Positions 16,469 through 28,559 of a DNA stretch of 64,000 nt are shown here, piece by piece; the first letter of the stretch is position 1, and each line of letters starts with the position of its first letter. The position numbers and the translations under genes are program-made. Under the pieces are notes generated by a model. The model made no database searches and was not told where the DNA came from. It was given only the letters and a program-made list of their open reading frames with translations. Origin of the DNA: Limnanthes douglasii subsp. nivea. Lineage: Eukaryota; Streptophyta; Magnoliopsida; Brassicales; Limnanthaceae. The DNA lies in the NCBI GenBank assembly GCA_036936605.1, contig JAUPFV010000003.1:146724997-146788996 (forward strand), read 5' to 3'.

Positions 16469-16478
16469 TAAATAAGTA

Positions 16479-17030
16479 CGTAAGTTATCTGCCTAAAGAA
16501 AGAAACATATCATGGTCATATGTATGTTTTACTGAAAAATTAATGCTCATTTACTAAGTCATTATCTTGAGAATTAATAAACTTAATATCTAGAGGATGT
16601 TATGTTTGTATGGAGCATGATAGTAAATGGTCTGCTTCACACTTATGAAATGTCATAATAGAAAAGGAAGGCCAAATTTAGGTGTTTTTTTAAATGTTAT
16701 ACAAGTTTTTTCTTATTAGAGCTTTTATCCAATTAATTTTTTTCCCTGATGTGTTTTATGTCCTAATGTGTCATTATATATTCCAGTCATTATATAGTTA
16801 CTGTGTCACTGTAAACACTTATTTATTATATAGTGAAACACTACATTGCTCATTTGACGTAGTTTATTTTTGGATGAATCAAGTAAAACATTATTGTGTT
16901 ATTTCTTAAGTCTTATTTTTAGTATCAATTCATAACAACTGATATCATAGCAAGTTTTATGAATAATTTAAAAAAAATGAAAACATATGACATAATAATA
17001 AATAAAATGAGGCGGCATCATAGGCGCATG
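16479..17030. other. AT-rich DNA, nothing recognised
   Basis: A 71-codon open frame at 16694-16909 is rich in Phe/Tyr/Leu, as expected by chance in T-rich DNA. No family resemblance was seen. Confidence 0.55.
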
Positions 17031-17039
17031 TAGTCGAAT

Positions 17040-18055
17040 TTAAAGATGTTGTAATCGGATGTGGAGGTGTTACAATCAAAATGTTTAATGGGTCAGACTT
17101 TGTGTACTGAAGAATTCATACTGAAGATAATCTTTATGGGATAAACTTTAAGCAATCTTTCTTAGTTTCAACAAATCTATATGGGATGTCCGAGGCAGAT
17201 TGAAGATTTTTGGATCGTAAAATCCTAGAGGTTGTTTTATTGATCCTAGCAAAGTCAGTCTCACACGATGTTGTAAAAGAAAATACAATTGCTGGTTTAA
17301 TGGCAGCCTAGTCGAGTATGTATGAAAACCCTTCGGTAAAAAACTAGGTGCATCTCGTGAAGAAAATGTTCAGATTAAATATTGCAAAAAACGTTTAAGT
17401 TACAAAACACTTGAATGATTTAGTGAAATCACGATTGTTTTTCATCTTCCATGGTCGAATTTGATTATGAAATTGTTGTCATGGTTCTTTTGTAGTCTCT
17501 ACCCAAAATTTAGAAAGTTGTGAGAACTGTTATAATTAATTATGTCGCCAAAGATAATCTAAAGTTTAATGACATACATATCTAATTTTTGGTAAAAAAA
17601 TGGAATGAATTATTCTTGTGAGTATTAGAATAAAGATGCCGTATTTAACATCAAATCAATATGCATATTATCTAAAAAATTTATAACATAAGAATATTTA
17701 AATCAAGAAGATGGTAAAACAATAGTCAATCTAAAGGTCCATGGAGTATGTTTATGAATTTTGACCATATGGGACATATACATATGTATTATAAAGAACC
17801 TAAGAAGAACGATAATAGAAGTGTAAATTTTGTTAGAAAAACTATGCAAGATGTCGTGTTTCTTACTATCGAAAGTCATATGTACTCTTGGGTTATCAAC
17901 TAAGGTGCTTCTTGGTATACCACTTCTAACCAATAGCTCTTTCTCAAGTATATTGCATGTAATTTTAGAACTATTTATTTAGCCGATAATAAACCACTTC
18001 AAATAGTAAGTTTTGAAGATATTAAGCTTAACTAGGATAATGAATAATTTTAAAT
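17040..18055 (+). pseudogene. Ty1/copia gag-protease remnant
   Basis: Fragments in several frames spell a copia gag: GLMAA, SMYENPS, VHLVKKMFRLNIAK, VTKHLNDL and AKDNLKFND, followed by a protease start where relatives have VLDSGASFHTT and this copy has VIN-stop-GASWYTT. Later come YIACNFRTIYLAD and IVSFEDI. Multiple stops and frameshifts. The remnant stops abruptly at about 18056, where gypsy pol-tail sequence begins. Confidence 0.75.
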
Positions 18056-18060
18056 AATCT

Positions 18061-18350
18061 ACAAGGTTAATGATGTAGTTGCACACGCCTACGACTATAT
18101 GGCCCTTTTTGGACAAAAAATAGACCTTATTTGGGGCTCGGTTATCAGAATTTGGTGCTGAGACTACTCAAATCGAGCACTTCGTGAAGCCCAAAGAATT
18201 GGGGTTCATCACAGGGCTCGACGATATATTTTAAGCCCCAAATTCCAGGTTTTATTTACTTTTTTAGTTGTTTTTAGCTTTTTTCTATTTTTGTTGAATT
18301 TATTTAAAATACTTAGACAACACCAATACTAGCGGGTTTTAGGATCCAGG
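18061..18350 (+). repeat. Gypsy pol tail plus start of LTR-like sequence
   Basis: VAHAYDYMALFGQK parallels VARAHVYMTLRDK at about 2685, and the following non-coding stretch matches 2815-2945. This is a 3'-end fragment of the same gypsy family as 1-3178. It lies directly before an internal region of another copy, so two fragments were joined by deletion or nested insertion. Confidence 0.7.
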
Positions 18351-18363
18351 GTCGATGAACCCA

Positions 18364-18560
18364 TCATCGAGATAAGTTTATTTTCGCTACATAAGTGGAA
18401 TTAGGAAACACTTTTAGGACCAATTGAATATGTTTGACCCTTGCATTAGTTTGCCTTGCATCTGGAGAAAGCCCTTTCAAGAAGGCCATATGGAGGAGAT
18501 ACTGCCCGGACAGTACCGTTGGCGTTTCCAAAAAGGACGGTTCCAAGTCCTAGCACCGTA
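18364..18560 (-). pseudogene. Possible gag fragment on the minus strand
   Basis: A 60-codon frame contains LSGQYLLHMAFLKGLSPDAR, resembling the end of a retrotransposon gag domain (F-x-KGL-x-P-x-x-R). Its orientation is opposite to the surrounding gypsy pol. Short, so weakly supported. Confidence 0.4.
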
Positions 18561-18689
18561 GTACAAACTGTAACCCCTATTCGTGCATATACTTACTCTC
18601 AGGTCCCTCTCGCAGTTCAAGTGCTAGCATTGTAAAAAAAACAGGACACATTACTTCATATTATCCAAAATTCCAACAGTAACCACATT

Positions 18690-19330
18690 AGTCGAAGGTT
18701 TTGTTCATAAGATTTGCTGATATCCAAGTGGAGGGTGAGCCACGATTAGATGAGGAAGTGGAGAATGTTGTTGATGAGGTTCAGACGGAAGAAGTATATA
18801 GAGGGGATGTTGGGCAGATGTTGGTTCCAAGGCGTATCTATTTTGCACATAATGCGAGCAGTGATGGTGATGATTGGATGTGAAACAACATATTTCAGTC
18901 GATTGGTACCATCAGAGGGAAGTTATATAAATTCTTCATCGATTCAGGAACACTGCAAAAATGTGATTTCCGAAGAGGCTGTGTAGAAGCTAGCTTTGAA
19001 GACAGAAAACCACCCCAGCCCCTACAAGCTAGCCTGGTTAAAGAAAGGTAGTGAGGTAACAGTTTCCAAAATATGTCTAGTATCCATTTCTGCCGGTAAT
19101 TATAAGGATAAGGCATGGTGTGATGTTGTTTCTATGGATGTTTGTCACCTACTTCTAGTCCGACATGGAAATTTAATAGAAGTTTCATGTACGATGGTAG
19201 GAAAAACCTCTATAGTTTCATCTAATGATGTATCCCCAAAACATGCACTTGTTGTGTCACATGAGTCAGGTATGAACTATTTAGCTCATAAAGAATTTTT
19301 AAATCATGCTAGTGATACCTCGTAAAGGTA
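18690..19330 (+). pseudogene. Gypsy gag-end and aspartic protease remnant
   Basis: Reading across frames: DIQVEGEPRLDEE, a spacer with Asp/Glu, then a retropepsin-like region (IGTIRGKLYKFFIDSGT with the D-S-G active site, VSEEAV-like CDFRRGCVEA, PYKLAWLKKGSEVTVSK, WCDVVSMDVCHLLL). Stops at about 18882 and a frameshift at about 18980 break it. The order gag-end, protease, RT is normal for Ty3/gypsy. Confidence 0.78.
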
Positions 19331-19379
19331 TTTTTAAATCATGCTAGTGATACATGAATTATTTATGTATTAGTGGTTA

Positions 19380-21215
19380 AATGATGTAAATGATCTGTTT
19401 GCTAGGATACCTGAGTGTGTTCGTTCGTTGTTAGTAGAATTTGTTGTTGTGTTTCCAGATAATCTGCGTACAAGCCTTTCCCCGTTACGAGACATCCAAT
19501 ACCAGAACCGACCATACTACCGTATGAGTCCGAAGGAGTATAGGAGCTTCGTAGATATGTGGAGGAACTATTTACTAAAGGTCGCTACAGTGAGAGCCTT
19601 AGTCTTTGTGCTGTTCTAGTACTGTTAACACCCAAGAAAGATGGTTCAGTGAGGATGTGTGTGGATAGTCTGGCTATCAATAAGATTACAGACAGGTATC
19701 GGTTTCATATTTCTCGCCTTGATGATTTGTTAGATCAATTGACTGGGGCTACAATATTTACAAAACTGGATTTGAAAAGCGGGTAGCACTAGGTTCCCAT
19801 TTGAATGGGAGATGAGTGGAAAACGACCTTTAAGACCCGAGAAGGTCTGTTTGAATGTATGGTCATGTCATTCGGTCTTTCTAATGCTCTTAGCACGTTT
19901 ATGAGGGTTATGAATCAAGTATTTCATCCATTTACTGGAAAGTTCTTAGCTGTTTATTTTGATAATATCTTGATCTGTAGTACTACAGAGGAGTTGTACC
20001 TCCAACATTTACAAGAAGTATTGGTTGTTCTGAGGCAAGATAAGTTTTATGAGGGACTCAATAAGTATTAATTTATGAAAGATTCAATTATGTTCCTTGG
20101 GTACGTTGTCTCGAATGATACCTTATCAATGAATGAGTCTAAGGTATCAGAAGTATGTGACTGGCCTATACATACCTCTATCATTGAACTTCATTTTTTT
20201 TATGGGCTTGTTACATTCTATAGGAGGTTCATCTATAACTAATTCAGTACTGTCGTGGCTATTATTACAGATTATATGAAGGGCAAGACGTTTTGTTGGA
20301 CCCCTGAAGAAACTACTGCATTTAAAGAGATTAAGGTAGGACTGACCACTACACCTATTCTGGTTCTACCAAGATTTTCAACAGGGTTTGAACTGTATTA
20401 TGATGTGTCTGGATTGGGAATTGGAGCTGCACTCAACCAGCGAGGTTGACCTATACCCTACTTCACTGAGAATTTAAGGGGTCGACATGTAGCCTACTTC
20501 ACTGAGAAGTTAAGTGGGACTAACAACTACAACACCTACGACAAGGAGTTTTATGCACTGGTGCGGACGTTCAAGCACTAGAATTCCTACTTGGTCTATA
20601 CTGATTTTGTACTGTATACTGATTATGATGGTTTGAATCATCTACAGCGTGAGGAGAAACTCTCTTCATGCCACGCACAATAGACGGTGTTTACCCAACA
20701 ATTTACTTTCTCTATCAAACACAATTCGGGGGCATTTAACCGCGTGGCTGATGTATTGAGCATACGAAGTATGATGATTCACATTGAAAGAGAGTTTGTG
20801 GGGTTTGAGATGATGAAGGATCTACTCGAAACTGATCTATATTTTGGTCTTATTATGTAAAACATTAAGGCAGGTTTGAGAAAATATTTTGCAGTGAGTA
20901 ATGGTACCTCTTCAAAGGTAACTTACTATGTATTCATGAGGGTATTTTAAGACTAATCATTATATATGAAAAGCACAACGAAGGGCATGGTGGTCGAGAT
21001 CAAACATTCTATATCCCACCATTTTGTTTGGTCGTATTTGAGAAGAGATGTTATCCATTATGTGGCTGGATGTCGGGTTTGTCAGATGGCGAAGGGCATG
21101 ACCTCCAACGTTGGTCTATACTTACCACTACCTATACCGGAGAGACCGTTGCGAAGCGTGAGCATGGATTTTGTCTCTTGATTGTTGAGAATGCAAGGTT
21201 ATACATAATTGATTA
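19380..21215 (+). pseudogene. Gypsy RT-RNase H-integrase remnant (second copy)
   Basis: Parallel to 2-2000 of the window. [46 protein letters not shown] and RNase H FELYYDVSGLGIGAALNQRG are readable. The catalytic YFDD has become YFDN (NILI), and stops occur at about 19617, 19786, 20071 and 20449. The integrase start (VAGCRVCQMAKG, GLYLPLPIPERPLRSVSMDFV) survives and then the copy ends at about 21180. Clearly inactive. Confidence 0.87.
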
Positions 21216-23860
21216 AAAAACTAACAAAAAATGTACGGTTTGCTGCATATCCGAATAAGATTTGAGGGAGAAAAAATATAATCAACCAAAAACACACCTA
21301 AGAATGTCCTACTGTTAGAAAGTTGTCACCATGGCGACCCTGTAATTTTTGTAATCGTGAAAATTCATATTTTAAACATGATTATTTAGGCGATTACGAA
21401 AATTCGAACCTTGATTATTTAGGCATGCTTCATTAATCATCTTAAACATACAATCAATTATAAGAATTTAACCTTAAGTCATGATTTTCAACAATCATCA
21501 AAACTAATCCCTGAAACCGTAACATCATATCATAAAAGGGGGTTTTCAAAAAACTGAATCAATCTTTAAATAGAATGGAAAAATATCTGAATAGTCAATC
21601 AAGATTCATAACCCAACAACCTACTTTGATAGTAATTGTTGAATTTTAGGACTGAAACTCTAGAACTTGAATGTAATAAAACATACAACTAGGTAATTTA
21701 AGAAGACAAAAGATGGTTTAAAATTATTTGATGTCATCTTGTGGATTTTATTAGATAACTGTGTGAAACATTGTATTTACACACAACATAGAGCTTAATG
21801 TTTAGGTTTGTAATTATTCTCGTGAAGTATAATTTATTGATTCAGTTAATCATTTGAAGGCGTAGGGACTAACAATGCTTAATGGACTGAGTAAATCTGC
21901 TTGGAGACACTCGTAGAGGCATTTGCTGAACATAAAACGTTCACACGATGCTTTGAATCATATACCCATTCAATGATTCATTGATCCATTGAGTACGCAA
22001 ATGATAAGATGTTATAAAATAACTGAAATACATGGGTCAGAAAGAAGAGCGATCAATATGTTTTGGTGAATCAACAATCTACGAAAGATTAAAGATTATG
22101 ATGAGGTGAGTTGGAAGACATTTGAGAGACATGTGTTTCATATCATTTTTTCATGGTTGTTTATATTTATTGTGATTTGTATATTTTAGACGTGTTATAT
22201 TTCAGACGATGTTTTACTTTTTATGTTGTTATTTTATATGTATGTCGACGGAAAATAATATTTTATTATGCCTTGACATTGTATTTTTTTTTATGTTTTT
22301 ATGTTTAATGATTATCGGATATACCCTGATGATTTATTTTCTTATTTTTGGTAGTTTGAATGAAATACAAGCTTATTTTAAGATTCATATAAAATCATAA
22401 AAACATAAAACGTTAAATTTTTGATAATTAACTATATAAGAATTTAACTTCAAATTATTAAACAATTACATGCCTAACTCTAAAAAATATCACGTAACTA
22501 CCATTCTTAAGCCTATTTTTGCCAAAAATAGGCGTCACTCTCGCTGTAGCACGTATGTAAAGTTGAAAAACATCTTGTTAGTTTATATTGATGGACTGGC
22601 AGTGAAGTAATAGATTACTTATTAAAATCATGGTAAAAGTTACTAGTTTTTCAGTACTCGATTCAAAAAAATGAAAGCCAAAAAGACTAAGTATCGACTA
22701 GATTTTATCTACTATATTTTTTAAGATATCTTCATGTCGAACTTTGAATTCTATATAAATGCTATTCATATTTCATACATAAAATCTAAACTAACACTTA
22801 TATCGAAATCTAAAAATCATGTCCAAAATATAGATGAGACAAATATGAAAGATAATAATTTGAAGAAAGTAATCTTTGTAATCAAAAGACTGTGATACCT
22901 CATGTGGCGGAACTGAACCACCATTCTTTTATATGTTGTTATACAAAATATATGAGTTATATGGTAGTTGGGGAATTACTCAACCTCACGCGAACGAGAA
23001 TCGATTGAGGCTAGGTTAAAAAATGTGGAGTGAATAGTTTTATATTAGATTTTTTTATCTTTCATATGAACATAGAACATGAACAATTGAAAATTTTGGA
23101 ATAAGTATTACTAATATTATATTTCATCCTGGTACAGAGAAGTTGTTGGATCATCTTATTGTCAAATATATTCATAGTGCATCATATTACTATATTAAGA
23201 ATGATGGGATAATAAAAAGAGTGACTCATCATCTTAGTTTAAGAAATATTATGTTATTTATTTCAATTGAGCTAGTCTATGTGCAAGACAGTTTTATTGT
23301 TTGAATTTGTTTGTGTTGTTTGAATTTTGTGTTGTTAATTCAATTATGCTATATTAAACTTATTGTATACTTGTATCTGGTATTTTATTTTGCAATTAAA
23401 CTTTAATGTAAGTACTTGTAGTTTAATTTTAATATTTTAAGTTTGATGTTTGTTTTCACTTTGTTGTGAATATGTGTAAGCTTGTGCTAAGTGAATTCCA
23501 AAAATTATTTAACACAAACATAATACAATGATAAATAGTTCCCAAAAATATTAAACAAAATGATTACACAAATTCATCTAAATTAGTCACTTGGTCGATG
23601 TTACTCAAAGATGGTCGACTTTGAATCTTCTGATATTTTTTACAACGATGCTTAATCAATAGTTTTCAATCAACCAATTATGCTTGAGAAAATTTCAAAT
23701 AATATTTATATATTGATGTGCATAATGTTCTTAGTAATACAAATTTTTATAAAAAAATATTATGACACATAAGTCATCTTGATTTAACAACAAATTTCAA
23801 ATGCGTACATTAAATATACTTGTGTTGTTAAAATAAATATTATCAACAAAACCAAACTTA
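21216..23860. other. AT-rich intergenic DNA, no gene seen
   Basis: About 2.6 kb with no supported reading frame, structured repeat or RNA gene. A 63-codon frame at 22209-22400 is Phe/Leu/Ile-rich and has no recognised similarity. Confidence 0.55.
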
Positions 23861-25560
23861 TTTTCTCTCTTATGATACGAACTTGATTTCCCTCATATTA
23901 TATATAATAGGTGGTGCATTTTGTAATGGTGAAAAAATAGAATTTTGGTGTTTCAATACAAGATGGACAATTCAATTAAACATTGATACGGTTTTCCTTC
24001 CAATGGACTAAATTTCCATCCACTACTGATGACATGCACTACCTTTATAATGGTCAACTCTTGTAATGAACTTTACAAACTCATCAAGACCACAATATAT
24101 TCTTGTATAAGCCTAAAGATTATTCATAATCTTGTTTTAACAAACTGGGTAACTTGCTTCCACCCATCTAGATTATCATATAAGCAATACAAAATGTCTT
24201 GAAAGTCGTAATGACCATCAACGCATATGTCATTATTTTTCTACAAGGTTGATAGTACACTAAATCTTTCTATATGTACTTTTGGATCAACATGTATTTG
24301 CTACCAATTTTTGTGGCTCCATTAGCTTGTGTTGGCATCTCAAAATGAACGAACGGAGTTCCACTTCCTCTCCGTACTTTGAACGTTGTTCTAAACATTG
24401 CACCTAGTGAAGGATCATTTTTTTTACTCTAGTATGTATTTTAAATACCAATTTTGACAAAAATATTGATGATTTGCGTTTGATCGTTTGAATACCACTC
24501 TATTTATGTTTCTCTATAGGTCCATAATGGTAGTTTTATTGGACAAACTATGTTAAACCATCTTGTGTTAATATGTGTTGTTTATGACACCTTGAAAAAG
24601 TTTATCCAATTTATATATTAAGGTATCAATCTTTCTTTAATTTTCACATGACTATATCTAACGTGTTTAATAATCATTTAAAAAACTTAAAGTTAACGCA
24701 ATATTTTATTTTAATAACTCGTGAGTCTTGTGTCAATGCGCCAAACCGTGTGTAGCTCGGAACACACATATATAATTTGTAAAATCTACTCTAATATTAT
24801 CAACGTTTTTTAAACTATCAAGAATACTTTTAAAATAGTGTTCATGGTGTTATTTTTTATTTGTGGAACAACATGTGTCCATATTAGTGTTGTGGTATTA
24901 AACAACATTTTTTTAAATATCCTTTAATTTATATATGTTACATCTGGACTAAACAATGTAAATTGTCCTAAAATAACTTGAAGTTAAGCATACTCGTACT
25001 AATAAAACGTTTAAAAGTGGAATGATTGCTCTCACCCGGTTGATGGTTGTGTTTCTGGAATGTATAAATCTGTTAGGTCTTCGTACTAAATTAATCAAGA
25101 GTTTTTACTATGTTTAATGATTTCAGGACAATACTTGAACTCAAAATTCATTTGATTATGATTGTTTTCGAATTTATATTCGGTCTCCAATTACATTATC
25201 TTCACTCAATAATCCCATAAATTGGTTGTGTTTTTTTTCCTTCTTTATATAATTTTGCAAGAACATTAATATGGGTTAAAACTACGATTGGTTTTTCAGT
25301 CGAGTACTCTCCCACCAAAGAGTGTAAAAAATCTATGATACACTAGAAGTTGCTAACTTTTCCAACAGAGGTAAATGTAAATTCATCATAAAATTCAACC
25401 CGATTGAGGTTGCTCCAATAATTTTAAACAAATGTATTGTGTATCTTATTATCGTGTTGGTGTTATCCATTATTAACACTTTTGACAATATATTTAACAT
25501 AACTACACTAGCCGCGTATGAAAATAAAATATTTATAACAATGTCACTTACATATTCGGT
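23860..25560 (-). pseudogene. MULE transposase remnant with OTU-like C-terminal domain
   Basis: Minus-strand frames contain, from the 5' side, a MULE-core-like stretch near 25390-25435 (IHLFKIIGATSIGLNF, compare the family pattern MPLL-IVG-TS-LTF). Near 24150-24220 lies DGHYDFQDILYCLYDNLDGW, which fits the OTU protease pattern DGNCGFR. Near 23925-24030 are a WMEI motif and FSPLQNAPP (compare LTFFPLRSAPP). The expected catalytic Cys reads Tyr, and frames are broken throughout. Plant MULEs often carry such protease-like domains. Assignment is by eye from short motifs, so moderate confidence. Confidence 0.6.
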
Positions 25561-27290
25561 GGATGTATGTAATTCAAACTAATTTAATATTTTCTGTGAT
25601 CTGTTGACTTTATCTTAAACTAGTCTCTATGTCGAGCGTTGTATATCGAGCACATAGCCGTCACATTTTTAGTGTAAAAGTATTTATACAACTTCAAAAT
25701 ATCATATAAGATGATCCCCCTTCATGGTAAGTTGATGCACGGATTCTCATTCATCTTTTGATAATTTAGTCACGTTGTAATTACCTTCCAAGTGTTTCGT
25801 TGTTAAATGGTTGTACTAGCAATTGTTTACCTGATTTCTGTAAGGTATTGGTGGTTTTATGAAAACATCTGGAAGATATTTATTACTTTTAGACAAAAAA
25901 ATCGAACTTTTATTTTTTATAGTCGTAAATTGATTTTTTTTTGTATAGTGATTGTATGAAATCCTTAATCGTCTTGTTTGTTTTACCATTATTTTTTTAA
26001 AAATAACTTGATTAGTTTGTATAGAAAATTGAACTGATTTCAAATATTATTAATTACTGATTAGATATTGTTTTTTGTTAAAGTCAATAATAAAATCCAC
26101 AGAGAGATCTTATTCCATCTCTCTAGAATCCAACGGTAACAAAAAAAATATGAGATTATTCAGTTTTCTACCAATTCTTGGTGTTCCTAAGTAAGTTCTC
26201 TGGCATGTTTCCCAAAGAACAATAATTTAGTATTGTCCAATAATAAGCATGCTCGTGTATTTTCTTATAAGTTTTCATTCTCCTTCTCAATATCCTACTT
26301 GTAGTTTTAAGCATCCAACCAACTACAAAGGCACGTCCTTAATAGTATTTTTCTTCTAAACAATATCACAACCCTCTATCCTCCATCTTGCTCACGCCCT
26401 TCAACATCAAAAAAAATGTACAACAGTTAATGGACTCATACCCAGCCTCTTGGCAGGGTCATCTGGTCCAGTCCTAACATCACATTTAATCGTAATAGGT
26501 CACTGCCACACCTCATAGAGCTCACATTTTTTTGGTTAAGTTCCCACTATACCCAAAAATTAGTCTAATGTAAACTCAAAATCAGTCATACACAATATCT
26601 CTCATGCCATATCTTTTATATGGTATGCTTTCTTCTGTAATATGATATCAACTGGCCTACCATTGATTCCTTTCGGTCCAAGATTCTTACCTCTTGAACC
26701 ATTACCTGCAGAAAAACCATATTATTAAATCCAGTGTAAAAAATCTGCTCTGATACTACTGGAAAATTACTTTCCAATTTTCACATAACCTTTTAACCAC
26801 AATAAATCCAAAGTATTATATTTTAATTATTTTCTTTCATTGTCAATTAAAAACTTTATTCCTAGTCAAACTATTATCAAGTATATCTCTAATACCCTAT
26901 TTTTCTTTATCTCCTATTTTTGGAACGAAGTAGACTCTCTTTTCTCTAAACTTAATTTCAAAACAAACATTTTCCTTACTTCTGGTATACTCTCAACATT
27001 TCTTTGCTACCTCTAGTCTAATTAACCGTCCTCCCAACAAGTAAACTTTCCTTTCTTATGTCTAAGATTCAATATATATGCTTTATAAGCCTCTTCATAA
27101 GCTCTACTACTAGGTATCACAGTTTAAAGTCCATAAGATTTAAATTTTCAATCAATTCTACTACTACAAATAACCTAACTATATTGGCCATCAGAATTAA
27201 ATCTAACACAAAAAAAATACCTCCTAATAAATAGGATTCTCTAAAATTATATTCTTACCTGCAACCTCACCATGGAATCTTCCTCTCTCA
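25561..27290. other. Intergenic DNA, nothing recognised
   Basis: AT-rich with no open frame of note except a 75-codon minus-strand frame at 25816-26043 without recognisable motifs. The base composition rises in C on the plus strand from about 26300, possibly the decayed 5' end of the LINE that follows. Confidence 0.45.
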
Positions 27291-28550
27291 TATTTTTTTG
27301 CCACCTATCCCCACCAAAGTGGCTGGTTATTTTTTCACCAGTTCATCCGCAACCCTTCTTCATATCCCTGGCCAGCCTTCCCTTGATAGATTTATCTTCT
27401 ATGGGCTTAACCCCTATTGAAAACATATCCTAACTATTGTTTGTTGCAGTTGCTTCCTATAAAACCAAAGGGTCTCCTCTCATCTCGTATGGGGGTATCC
27501 ACTTAGAGTGTAAGACAATAGATTTCCTAGTCTCCCACTCGATTACTATCTCACGTGGAGCCTTTGTCAAGGACACATTGGCATTGGCTAGACACCATAT
27601 AGATTCGAGCCATGGAAAATTTTGTTTATCTCATCTTTTTTATGTTCTTCCATCACGAAATAATGATGTTGTAACATTCTCCCCCTCGCTTGTGGGTCCT
27701 CTGGTAAGCCTTTGATCATGTTTTCCTCTTAAGGTGGTGCATCTCACCTTTCAGCACCTTAGTTCACGTTGATATCTGGCTCTAAGGTGGATTCCAGTAA
27801 TGTTCACCAAGGCTTGTACCAAAACCTAGTCGTGACTATTAGAGACGATGGTGTGGAAAAGGTTTCTAGTGAAGTATTTCCCCTAATTATAATCCATATA
27901 TAATGGTTGATGCCGCGATGTATGATCTGTAGGTCTCTGGTTGACAAGGATTTTATCTTTATCGACCTTTATACTCGTATCAATCTTTGTGTTGATGGTG
28001 TATATGGATTCTCTAGAATGGGTTTAAGGTTTGGTATAGAGGATGGTTCCTTATACATGATTAACTCTCTCGATTTATCTGATTCAAAGGGAATCAATTC
28101 CCTTATATTCTCAGGTTTTCTATTGGGTCAAGACCCTATGTTGGTTCTCTTGGGTTTGGGATTTTCGTTGGGCCTAAGATATTTAGGTTCTGCCTTGAGG
28201 GTCAAACTTTAAGTCTAATGGTGTACTATAGTAAAATAATAATGGTCCAACTACCCTATTGAAGTTGGGCTTCAAGCTCGGTTGGATCAATCCAAAACGT
28301 TTTATGGCCATAGTTTTAGCAAAGGAAAAGGTTTACTTGGGTGTGGGCCTATTTTAAAATTTGAGTTGAGATCTAATATTTTTAGAAATTTCGGTAATAC
28401 AATAAAAGATCCTAAAGGTAAAAAAAATATTACACAAAATTTCTAAACCAAAAATCAAACCCAATTTTTTTAAAATCTCTCTAGGCATATCTCTAAATTC
28501 AAACATAAATTCCAATTTGGTTAAATCATCCTCTCATACTAGTTCATTTC
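27291..28550 (+). other. Probable decayed 5' region of the LINE
   Basis: Two plus-strand frames (27437-27712, 92 aa; 27907-28209, 101 aa) have no recognised motif. They precede a recognisable LINE ORF1 on the same strand with no break, so they are likely LINE-derived leader or decayed ORF1. Confidence 0.35.
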
Positions 28551-28559
28551 CCTCTTATT

